Source of the DNA: Lachnospiraceae bacterium
GTDB taxonomy: Bacteria > Bacillota > Clostridia > Lachnospirales > Anaerotignaceae
Length of the DNA stretch: 5,970 bases
NCBI GenBank assembly: GCA_028695945.1
Contig: JAQVIB010000132.1
Coordinates: forward strand, 1-5,970
Reading direction: 5' to 3'
Shown: piece after piece, positions 1 through 4,219 of the stretch
Numbering within the stretch: the stretch's first letter is position 1
Layout of the letters: the number at the start of each line of letters is the position of its first letter
Made by a program: the position numbers and the translations under genes
Notes under the pieces: model-generated
Told to the model about the DNA's origin: nothing
The model's input: only the letters and a program-made list of their open reading frames with translations
Databases searched by the model: none

Positions 1-26
1 ACCACTACTGTTTTTCCTGTAAGCAT
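1..26 (-). CDS. 5' end of a gene cut by the left edge; possibly coaBC
   Basis: An ATG on the minus strand (bases 24-26) is preceded by a good ribosome binding site (GAGGTGA, about 32-38) and opens a frame reading MLTGKTVV before the window ends. A strong promoter lies upstream, which supports a real gene start. The residues resemble the beginning of CoaBC/Dfp proteins (phosphopantothenoylcysteine synthetase/decarboxylase), which often start MLKGKTVVLGVTGG. Some short-chain dehydrogenases begin in a similar way. Eight residues are too few to decide, so the name is only a suggestion; that a gene starts here is fairly likely. Confidence 0.55.
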
Positions 27-91
27 TAAAGTCACCTCATTAGTATTAACTGCAAAAATTAAGTTTAGAATTATAAAACCTATTAATGCAT

Positions 92-120
92 AAAATATAC
101 ATCTTTTGATGATTTGTCAA
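92..120 (-). promoter_or_regulatory. Promoter of the left-edge gene
   Basis: On the minus strand a perfect TTGACA (115-120) is followed after 17 bp by TATTTT (92-97). TATATT (94-99), at 15 bp, is an alternative -10. The promoter lies in the gap between the membrane-protein gene and the left-edge start codon, so the left-edge gene can be transcribed independently of the operon upstream. The implied leader is about 60 nt. Confidence 0.6.
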
Positions 121-150
121 GGGATTTATGTGGATTTATATGGATTAATA
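121..150 (-). repeat. Three tandem 10-bp repeats upstream of the -35 box
   Basis: Read on the minus strand the three units are TATTAATCCA, TATAAATCCA and CATAAATCCC, exactly 10 bp apart and ending directly at the TTGACA box at 115-120. The first unit overlaps the stop codon of the membrane-protein gene. Direct repeats at about one helical turn next to a -35 box are typical of activator sites or UP-like elements; which protein might bind is unknown. Confidence 0.5.
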
Positions 151-558
151 TTTCAAATTAAAAATTCCATAGCATATAAGGTAGCCAAGTGTATGCACAC
201 CCGTTACAAATCCAAATATAGCAGAAATTTGCATTTCACCCATAATTGCCGCCACAATACACACAACAAATTCAATTATAACAGATATTGCAAACATCAT
301 ACTTCGTGCTTTATTCGCTACAAAAACCACTCTTTCCTCATCGCACATAATTTCATACTGCTCTTTTCTTTTAGGATCACTTTCAATTTTACGGAACTGA
401 TACATCCTTAAGAGACTCATAACAACAAACCCTGTTCCCATTGTTCCAACTATAGAGTTATTAACACCCTTGTACACATAGTTTTGCAAAATAACCATTA
501 TAAAACCCACTGCAAACATAAAACCCCAGTAAATTCTTCTTTGCTTCATTGTTTTCAT
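145..558 (-). CDS. Small four-helix membrane protein paired with an XRE regulator (DUF2178-like)
   Basis: This 137-residue protein has four likely membrane helices, at about residues 9-28, 34-53, 87-106 and 110-131. A charged cytoplasmic-type loop at about 54-85 holds the pattern DPKRKEQYE, then DEER, then ANKAR. This layout, with a DER...NKA-type motif in the middle loop, resembles small bacterial and archaeal membrane proteins of the DUF2178 type, which are often encoded next to a short XRE-type repressor, as here. The start ATG is 2 bp after the stop of the repressor gene, with GAGGAGG inside the end of that gene as RBS, so the two are translationally linked. A second ATG (547-549) is possible. 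The biochemical role is not known. The protein could be a membrane stress sensor or be controlled by its partner, but nothing in the sequence decides this. Family assignment is from memory. Confidence 0.75.
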   Translation of the reverse strand: MKTMKQRRIYWGFMFAVGFIMVILQNYVYKGVNNSIVGTMGTGFVVMSLLRMYQFRKIESDPKRKEQYEIMCDEERVVFVANKARSMMFAISVIIEFVVCIVAAIMGEMQISAIFGFVTGVHTLGYLICYGIFNLKY

Positions 559-560
559 AA

Positions 561-773
561 TTATTCCTCCTCAAATTTAAATACTTCCTCAATTGTCTTG
601 CCGAAGGTTTCCGCAATATTGTGGGCAAGCATAATGGACGGATTATACTTGCCATTCTCCAAAGAAATTATAGTCTGCCTAGAAACTTTCAGTATTTGTG
701 CTAATTCCTGTTGTGTAAAACTTTTCTCTTTACGTAGTTCACTTATTATGTTTTTGATAATAAACACCTCCAA
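561..773 (-). CDS. Small XRE-family (Cro/CI-type) transcriptional repressor
   Basis: The product is almost wholly a helix-turn-helix domain of the HTH_3 type. Counting from the TTG, helix 2 is about residues 21-29 (QQELAQILK), the recognition helix about 31-41 (SRQTIISLENG), and the acidic tail ends FKFEEE. Such 65-70-residue proteins are dimeric DNA-binding repressors, commonly encoded just before a small membrane protein that they control. The coordinates use the outermost conventional start, TTG at 771-773, but the GGAGGTG ribosome binding site lies at 765-771, overlapping that TTG, so it cannot serve it. No ATG, GTG or TTG follows before the HTH. The best-spaced codon is ATT at 759-761, giving a 66-residue protein starting M-I-K-N, as is usual for relatives. 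It is probably autoregulated through the palindrome at 812-829. Confidence 0.88.
   Translation of the reverse strand: MEVFIIKNIISELRKEKSFTQQELAQILKVSRQTIISLENGKYNPSIMLAHNIAETFGKTIEEVFKFEEE
765..771 (-). promoter_or_regulatory. Ribosome binding site that argues for an ATT start codon
   Basis: The minus strand reads GGAGGTG here. It overlaps both conventional candidate starts of the repressor gene (TTG 771-773 and GTG 765-767). The ATT at 759-761 lies 5 nt after GGAGG and the ATC at 756-758 lies 8 nt after it. No other ribosome binding site is visible upstream of the TTG. Confidence 0.65.
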
Positions 774-811
774 AGTAAATTTTAATTTGGCTCACTCTGC
801 AGAATAACCAT

Positions 812-829
812 TGTAAAGTTACCTTTACA
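812..829. promoter_or_regulatory. Palindromic operator over the start of the repressor operon
   Basis: TGTAAAG, 4 bp, CTTTACA: a perfect inverted repeat with 7-bp arms. It starts 5 bp after the -10 box (835-840) of the promoter, so it covers the expected transcription start near 828. This is a classic position for repression. The small XRE regulator encoded directly downstream is the obvious candidate ligand (autorepression), by inference only. Confidence 0.6.
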
Positions 830-834
830 TTGAA

Positions 835-863
835 ATAGTATCACCTCTTTGTTTCCATGTCAA
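835..863 (-). promoter_or_regulatory. Strong sigma-A-type promoter of the repressor/membrane-protein operon
   Basis: On the minus strand TTGACA (858-863, perfect consensus) is followed after exactly 17 bp by TACTAT (835-840, five of six consensus bases). Transcription would start near 828, about 57 nt before the ribosome binding site. Such a strong core promoter fits a gene kept in check by a repressor. Confidence 0.75.
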
Positions 864-903
864 GTTTATTTTACATTTCTGTGATATTTAAGTTTAAGTC
901 ACA

Positions 904-944
904 TAAAAAAAGTAACAGCCAATTTTTAATAAAGGCTGTCACTT
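904..944 (-). terminator. Rho-independent terminator of the glycyl-radical-domain gene
   Basis: On the minus strand an 11-bp stem (AAGTGACAGCC at 934-944, GGCTGTTACTT at 910-920, with one G-U pair) closes a 13-nt loop and runs straight into seven T residues (905-911). It lies about 40 nt after the stop codon at 985. The G-U pair becomes an A-C mismatch on the plus strand and there is no T-run there, so it is directional. It separates this gene from the repressor operon. Confidence 0.85.
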
Positions 945-984
945 AAAATTAACTTAATCAACTATAAAATTTTGGTTACTATCA

Positions 985-1257
985 CTACACTACAGAATGC
1001 TTAACTCTATCACGTTCTTCGGCACGTTTTGCATCATTCCATCTATCCGTTGTACCAACTAAATACCCTGTGATACGTCTTATACGCTGAAAAGGCATAG
1101 CCTCTTTAAAAGTATACTTTAAATCAACATAATCACCATCAATTGTAACCTCCATACTTTTAATTTCTCTGTGTGGATAGGTTTGATGACCATATGCTAA
1201 GTATGAATCTAATTCCTTTTTGTCTAATTCACCGTTTGTTACCATAATATCTACCAT
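985..1257 (-). CDS. Stand-alone glycyl-radical domain resembling the C-terminus of anaerobic ribonucleotide reductase (NrdD)
   Basis: This 90-residue protein has two parts. The N-terminal half (about 1-55) is an unrecognised segment with a likely beta-hairpin (MEVTIDGDYVDLKYTF). The C-terminal part (about 57-90) reads RIRRITGYLVGT, then RWNDAKRAE, then DRVKH. It matches the tail of class III ribonucleotide reductase (E. coli NrdD: RRVCGYLG, then FNAGK, then RRVKHL). R61-I-T-G64-Y65 fits the glycyl-radical consensus R-V-x-G-Y, which would make G64 the radical glycine. Full NrdD is about 600-700 residues; the ATP cone, the catalytic barrel and the four zinc-binding cysteines are absent here, and the protein has no cysteine at all. 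It has its own RBS (AGGAGG at 1265-1270), promoter and terminator, so it is not a degraded gene. Similar short clostridial proteins are often simply labelled anaerobic ribonucleoside-triphosphate reductase. By analogy with GrcA (YfiD) it might replace a damaged radical domain, but a regulatory or unrelated role remains possible. Met5 is an alternative start. Confidence 0.8.
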   Translation of the reverse strand: MVDIMVTNGELDKKELDSYLAYGHQTYPHREIKSMEVTIDGDYVDLKYTFKEAMPFQRIRRITGYLVGTTDRWNDAKRAEERDRVKHSVV

Positions 1258-1282
1258 AATCGTTCCTCCTTTTGCAAAACTC

Positions 1283-1311
1283 TTTACTTTTACTGTTATT
1301 TATTATATCAT
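1283..1311 (+). promoter_or_regulatory. Probable promoter of the Crp/Fnr gene, overlapping the divergent promoter
   Basis: On the plus strand TTTACT (1283-1288), 17 bp, TATCAT (1306-1311; five of six consensus bases). The -10 overlaps the TATAAT of the divergent promoter (1302-1307), so the two cannot easily be occupied at the same time. The predicted start is near 1318, which leaves the palindrome at 1329-1344 within the leader. Confidence 0.45.
1302..1310 (-). promoter_or_regulatory. Extended -10 promoter of the glycyl-radical-domain gene
   Basis: The minus strand reads TGATATAAT: a perfect TATAAT (1302-1307) with the extended TGn motif. At 17 bp upstream there is no recognisable -35 (CATGTT). 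A good -10 with a poor -35 is typical of activator-dependent promoters. The predicted start at about 1295 gives a leader of about 38 nt. Confidence 0.65.
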
Positions 1312-1328
1312 AAAGGAAAAACAAAACA

Positions 1329-1344
1329 TGTTGCAATTGCAACA
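1329..1344. promoter_or_regulatory. Perfect 16-bp palindrome, probable Crp/Fnr-family operator
   Basis: TGTTGCAATTGCAACA equals its own reverse complement. The length and two-fold symmetry suit a Crp/Fnr dimer, and it lies 16 bp before the start codon of a Crp/Fnr gene. Its centre (1336.5) is at about -41.5 from the predicted start of the divergent gene and about +19 from that of the Crp/Fnr gene. That suggests activation of the former and repression of the latter by the same protein. The palindrome is observed; its role is inferred. Confidence 0.6.
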
Positions 1345-1360
1345 AATACGAGGTGATTTT

Positions 1361-2020
1361 ATGGAAATCTACGACTGCCCACTTTTTTATGGCATAGACC
1401 AAAACGATTGTATACAAATGCTTTCCTGCTTTGAAAGCAATGTAAAAAGCTTTACTCCAAGGGAAACCATATGCAATTATTCACAGGGCAACAGTAAAAT
1501 AGGTATTTTGCAAAGCGGTTCGGCAAACATGATACGCATAGACCACGAGGGCAATCGCACCATTTTAGAAACCCTAGAAAAAAACAACGTATTTGGTGAG
1601 GCACTGGCTTTTTCAGGCAATTCTAAAGATAGTATATTTGTTGAATGTGAAAAGCCTTGCAGTGTAATATTTTTTGACTACATGCACATTTCCAAACGGT
1701 GCGAAAACGTATGTATGCACCACACTATTCTTGTGCAAAACATGTTTCGCCTAATAGCAGAAAAACTGCTCATAATGAGCAGTCGTGTAGAAGTTTTAAG
1801 CCACCGTACCATACGAGGTAAGCTGATGTGCTATTTTAACATTACTTCTGCGGCACAAAACAGCACTTCCTTTGAACTTCCATTCTCTGTAAGTGCATTG
1901 GCAGACTATATATGTACCGACCGCAGTGCAATGATGCGTGAACTAAAAAATATGAAAAACGAAGGTCTAGTTGAAATGGATAAGCGTACTGTAACCATAA
2001 AAAAAGGTTCACTATTATAA
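1361..2020 (+). CDS. Crp/Fnr-family transcriptional regulator, cysteine-rich
   Basis: The 219-residue protein has the usual two domains. An N-terminal cyclic-nucleotide-type beta-roll spans about 10-120 (FTPRETIC; GILQSGSANMIRIDHEGNRTIL; FGEALAF), then the dimer helix (about 120-145). A Crp-type winged HTH (about 150-215) has the turn SVSALADYICTDRSAMMRE, with recognition helix about D187-M198. It lacks the conserved Arg-Ser pair that contacts cAMP in true Crp, so cAMP is unlikely to be the signal. It has ten cysteines (6, 17, 23, 38, 96, 100, 114, 118, 157, 185). C114-x3-C118 followed by HH is typical of clostridial relatives of this family and could bind metal, an Fe-S cluster or heme, or sense redox or NO. 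The start at 1361 was chosen for GAGGTG 7 nt upstream; an in-frame ATG at 1328 with a weaker AAAGGA is possible. This is the only plus-strand gene, divergent from the NrdD-tail gene and convergent with ktrA. Confidence 0.9.
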   Translation: MEIYDCPLFYGIDQNDCIQMLSCFESNVKSFTPRETICNYSQGNSKIGILQSGSANMIRIDHEGNRTILETLEKNNVFGEALAFSGNSKDSIFVECEKPCSVIFFDYMHISKRCENVCMHHTILVQNMFRLIAEKLLIMSSRVEVLSHRTIRGKLMCYFNITSAAQNSTSFELPFSVSALADYICTDRSAMMRELKNMKNEGLVEMDKRTVTIKKGSLL

Positions 2021-2029
2021 AATAACCTT
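1999..2029 (-). terminator. Possible weak terminator of the ktrBA operon, inside the end of the Crp/Fnr gene
   Basis: On the minus strand AAGGTT (2024-2029), a 14-nt loop and AACCTT (2004-2009) form a short 6-bp stem followed by a run of seven T (1999-2005). It lies just after the stop codon of ktrA. The genes converge with only 13 bp between them, so the hairpin occupies the last codons of the opposing gene. The stem is short and AT-rich, so efficiency is uncertain. Confidence 0.4.
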
Positions 2030-2033
2030 AGCT

Positions 2034-2684
2034 TTATTTTAAATGAGTAAGCTTTTCAACATCTTTATTATGACCCATTACTATAAGTGTTTCATTACTT
2101 TCAAAAATGTGTTCAGGCTTAGGCAGTGGATTAATAATTCCATTTGTTTTTGTTGCTAAAATGCTAACATTATGCTTAGAACGAACGCCTTTAGTTATAA
2201 TACTTTTGCCTACCCATGAACGTGGTGTTGTAATTTCGTATATAGAATATTCGCTTGTAAGCTCAATATAATCAAATACATTCTCTGCACCGTATTTAAC
2301 AGCAAGTCTTTCTGCCATATCTTTCTCGGCATAAACAATTTTATCTGCCCCATTTCTAAGCAAGAATTTTGCATGTACTTCCCTGCTGGCTCTTGCCAAT
2401 ACAAACTTTGCACCATAATCTTTAAGCAGTGCTGCGGTTTCCAGTGAACTTTGAAAATTATCGCCAATAGCAACAACACATAAATCAAAATTACCTACCC
2501 CAAGTCCCGCAATAAATCTCTCATTTGTGGCATCGCCTATTTGTGCACTTGTTAATAAAGGTAACGCATCATTCACTCTTTCCTCGTCACTGTCAACACC
2601 AAGTACCTCATTGCCCTGTTCTATCAGTTTTCTGCTCATATGACGTCCAAAACGACCAAGACCAACAATCAATATGGTTTTCAT
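2034..2684 (-). CDS. ktrA: Potassium uptake regulatory subunit, KtrA/TrkA family (RCK protein)
   Basis: This is the cytoplasmic gating subunit of a Ktr potassium uptake system; it forms an octameric ring under the KtrB channel and responds to ATP/ADP, and in several Firmicutes also to cyclic di-AMP. The RCK_N domain (about 1-120) has the nucleotide-binding motif GLGRFG (8-13), an acidic residue at the end of the second strand (D31, in GVDSD) and GDAT (50-53). RCK_C spans about 135-215. The length of 216 residues is normal. A start 9 nt earlier (2693) is in frame, but GGAGG directly abuts that ATG with no spacing, whereas it is 9 nt from the ATG at 2682-2684, so the shorter form is preferred. 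It follows ktrB by about 25 bp, in one transcript. GLGRFG also occurs in KtrC, so KtrA versus KtrC is not decided. Confidence 0.92.
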   Translation of the reverse strand: MKTILIVGLGRFGRHMSRKLIEQGNEVLGVDSDEERVNDALPLLTSAQIGDATNERFIAGLGVGNFDLCVVAIGDNFQSSLETAALLKDYGAKFVLARASREVHAKFLLRNGADKIVYAEKDMAERLAVKYGAENVFDYIELTSEYSIYEITTPRSWVGKSIITKGVRSKHNVSILATKTNGIINPLPKPEHIFESNETLIVMGHNKDVEKLTHLK

Positions 2685-2709
2685 AATATTCATCCTCCAT
2701 AAAAATAAA

Positions 2710-4050
2710 TCAACCCACAGCTATTTTACCTTTCGGTAATTGAGAAACCTGTGGCAAATTGTTTGTTAAGGCAAGTAACACCGTAATGCCACCAACTCTT
2801 CCAAAATACATTAGTGCTGTAATTATTAAACGGCTTGCCCAACTTAACTGGGCAGTAATTCCCAATGAAAGACCTACTGTTCCCACTGCCGATGTAGTTT
2901 CAAAGGCAGCATACTTCATTGGTATATGGTCTATTGCCCCGATAACCATTGTAGCCACTACAATAAGAATAAGGTACATCATTAATATGCTGCAAACCTG
3001 CCTAAGTGTTTCATCATCGATTCTTCGGTTAAAACACTCCACCGACTTTTTGCGTTTAATAACTGTAACAATGCTTAATAGCAATATTGCAAATGTTGTG
3101 GTTTTAATACCACCTGCCGTTGCACCTGGTGAACCACCAATAAGCATAAGGCATATAATTAAAAGCCGACTGCTGTCTGTAAGTATGTTAATATCTATTG
3201 TGTTAAATCCAGCAGTACGCGGTGTAATTGACTGAAACAAAGAAAGCATAAATTTTTGGCTTGCAGTTTTATCTACAAACGCCTCTCCAGTGCTTTCAAA
3301 TAACAAAATAGCAACAGTGCCCACAACTATTAGTGTGAATGTTAATGAAATGACTAACTTTGTGTGAAGTGTATAGTGCTTATATTTTAATCGGTTTTCA
3401 ACTAAATCCGACCACACAAAAAAGCCCAAACCACCAACCACAATAAGAAACATTATAACACTAATAAACATGTAGTTATCACTTAATGTAATAAGTGAAG
3501 AACCTGGTTTAAAGGCACCCATAAGATCCATGCCTGCATTGCAAAATGCAGAAACAGAATGAAAAATCGAAAAATATATGCCTTTTGCAAGTCCTAGCAT
3601 AGGAATAAGGGTGAACGAAAGCAAAATTGCACCCAGTCCCTCAAAAAAAGCCGTGCCTACAATAATGAATCTTGTAAGCCTTACAATTCCTCCAACTTGT
3701 GGTGCTGCAACTGATTCCTGCATTACGAACCTATCTTTTAACCCTATCTTTCTCTTTGTTAGTGCTACCGCCGATATGGCAATTGTCATAAACCCAATGC
3801 CACCCATTTGCATAAGTATCAGCAACACAAGCTGACCAAAGGTTGACCAATATGTATATGTATCATGCACAACAAGCCCCGTAACGCACGTGGCTGAAGT
3901 TGCAGTAAACAATGCATCTATAAATGGTGTAAAGTCTCCACCTCTGTTGGCAATAGGCAAGCAAAGTAAAAGTGCTCCTGTAAAAATAATAATACAATAC
4001 CCCACAGCTATCATCTTTGTAGGATTAAGCTGCTGCTTTTTTAAAAACAT
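2710..4050 (-). CDS. ktrB: Potassium uptake channel subunit, KtrB/TrkH family
   Basis: This membrane subunit carries K+ (probably Na+-coupled) into the cell. It has four tandem M1-P-M2 units, each with a filter glycine. The four filter segments are visible: TCVTGL (54-59), FCNAGM (169-174), TPRTAGFN (276-283) and AVGTVGLS (388-395). The gating loop in the third M2 helix is GGSPGATAGGIKT (304-316). The conserved arginine of the last M2 helix is R418 (YFGRVGG). The 446 residues and the short N-terminus fit KtrB/KtrD rather than the longer TrkH. RBS GAGGTG (4056-4061) is 5 nt before the ATG. It is first in the operon, followed by ktrA; this order is often seen in Clostridia, though ktrA comes first in Bacillus subtilis. 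The gene is intact with all filter elements, so it is probably functional. Confidence 0.95.
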   Translation of the reverse strand: MFLKKQQLNPTKMIAVGYCIIIFTGALLLCLPIANRGGDFTPFIDALFTATSATCVTGLVVHDTYTYWSTFGQLVLLILMQMGGIGFMTIAISAVALTKRKIGLKDRFVMQESVAAPQVGGIVRLTRFIIVGTAFFEGLGAILLSFTLIPMLGLAKGIYFSIFHSVSAFCNAGMDLMGAFKPGSSLITLSDNYMFISVIMFLIVVGGLGFFVWSDLVENRLKYKHYTLHTKLVISLTFTLIVVGTVAILLFESTGEAFVDKTASQKFMLSLFQSITPRTAGFNTIDINILTDSSRLLIICLMLIGGSPGATAGGIKTTTFAILLLSIVTVIKRKKSVECFNRRIDDETLRQVCSILMMYLILIVVATMVIGAIDHIPMKYAAFETTSAVGTVGLSLGITAQLSWASRLIITALMYFGRVGGITVLLALTNNLPQVSQLPKGKIAVG

Positions 4051-4092
4051 AATAACACCTCTGAAATTAACTATTGTAAACGGATAAGATTC

Positions 4093-4121
4093 ATATTATC
4101 ACAAAATTTTAGTAGTTGCAA
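4093..4121 (-). promoter_or_regulatory. Probable promoter of the ktrBA operon
   Basis: On the minus strand TTGCAA (4116-4121), 17 bp, TAATAT (4093-4098) with an extended TGA motif just before it. The predicted start near 4086 gives a leader of about 36 nt, too short for a cyclic di-AMP (ydaO-type) riboswitch, which commonly controls ktr genes in other Firmicutes. Confidence 0.5.
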
Positions 4122-4161
4122 CCACCATAATTTCATTACTTTTTAATATAAAATTCACATT

Positions 4162-4202
4162 AAATAAGCTTTTCATGCATCATTTGCACAAAAAGCTTAT
4201 TT
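4162..4202 (-). terminator. Long AT-rich hairpin after the LarA-family gene, probable terminator
   Basis: A perfect 12-bp inverted repeat (AAATAAGCTTTT at 4162-4173, AAAAGCTTATTT at 4191-4202) closes a 17-nt loop. Inside the loop TGCA (4176-4179) can pair with TGCA (4185-4188). It starts about 18 nt after the stop codon at 4220 and precedes the ktrBA promoter, so it probably separates the two units. The T-run after the stem is poor in either direction, so termination is likely but not certain. Confidence 0.5.
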
Positions 4203-4219
4203 TACATATTTTTTAATTA

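Noticed and set aside
106..411. Plus-strand open frame opposite the small membrane protein
   Set aside because: It is antisense to a well-supported gene with a good RBS. Its translation is low-complexity and rich in N, H and F, with no domain resemblance.
484..807. Plus-strand open frame opposite the XRE repressor
   Set aside because: It lies antisense to the repressor, whose HTH, promoter and operator are clear; no RBS or family resemblance is seen.
985..1257. Degraded remnant of a full nrdD gene
   Set aside because: It has its own RBS, promoter and terminator, no frameshift, and an N-terminal half unlike NrdD's zinc-binding region; no further nrdD sequence is present upstream.
1220..1360. 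N-terminal extension of the Crp/Fnr protein from an upstream ATG
   Set aside because: It would overlap the divergent gene and both promoters, and its hydrophobic residues have no place in the family. ATG at 1361 has the good RBS and a family-typical start.
2759..3235. Plus-strand 158-residue open frame within ktrB
   Set aside because: It is a mirror of the ktrB coding frame; the minus strand encodes intact K+ filter motifs over the same bases.
4115..4122. GTTGCAAC in the ktrB -35 region as a second site for the Crp/Fnr protein
   Set aside because: It has the same GTTGCAA arm as the 1329-1344 palindrome but is only 8 bp long, without the second arm at the right spacing; chance is likely.
4051..4219. 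Cyclic di-AMP riboswitch before ktrBA
   Set aside because: The predicted leader is about 36 nt and none of the conserved ydaO-type elements is visible.
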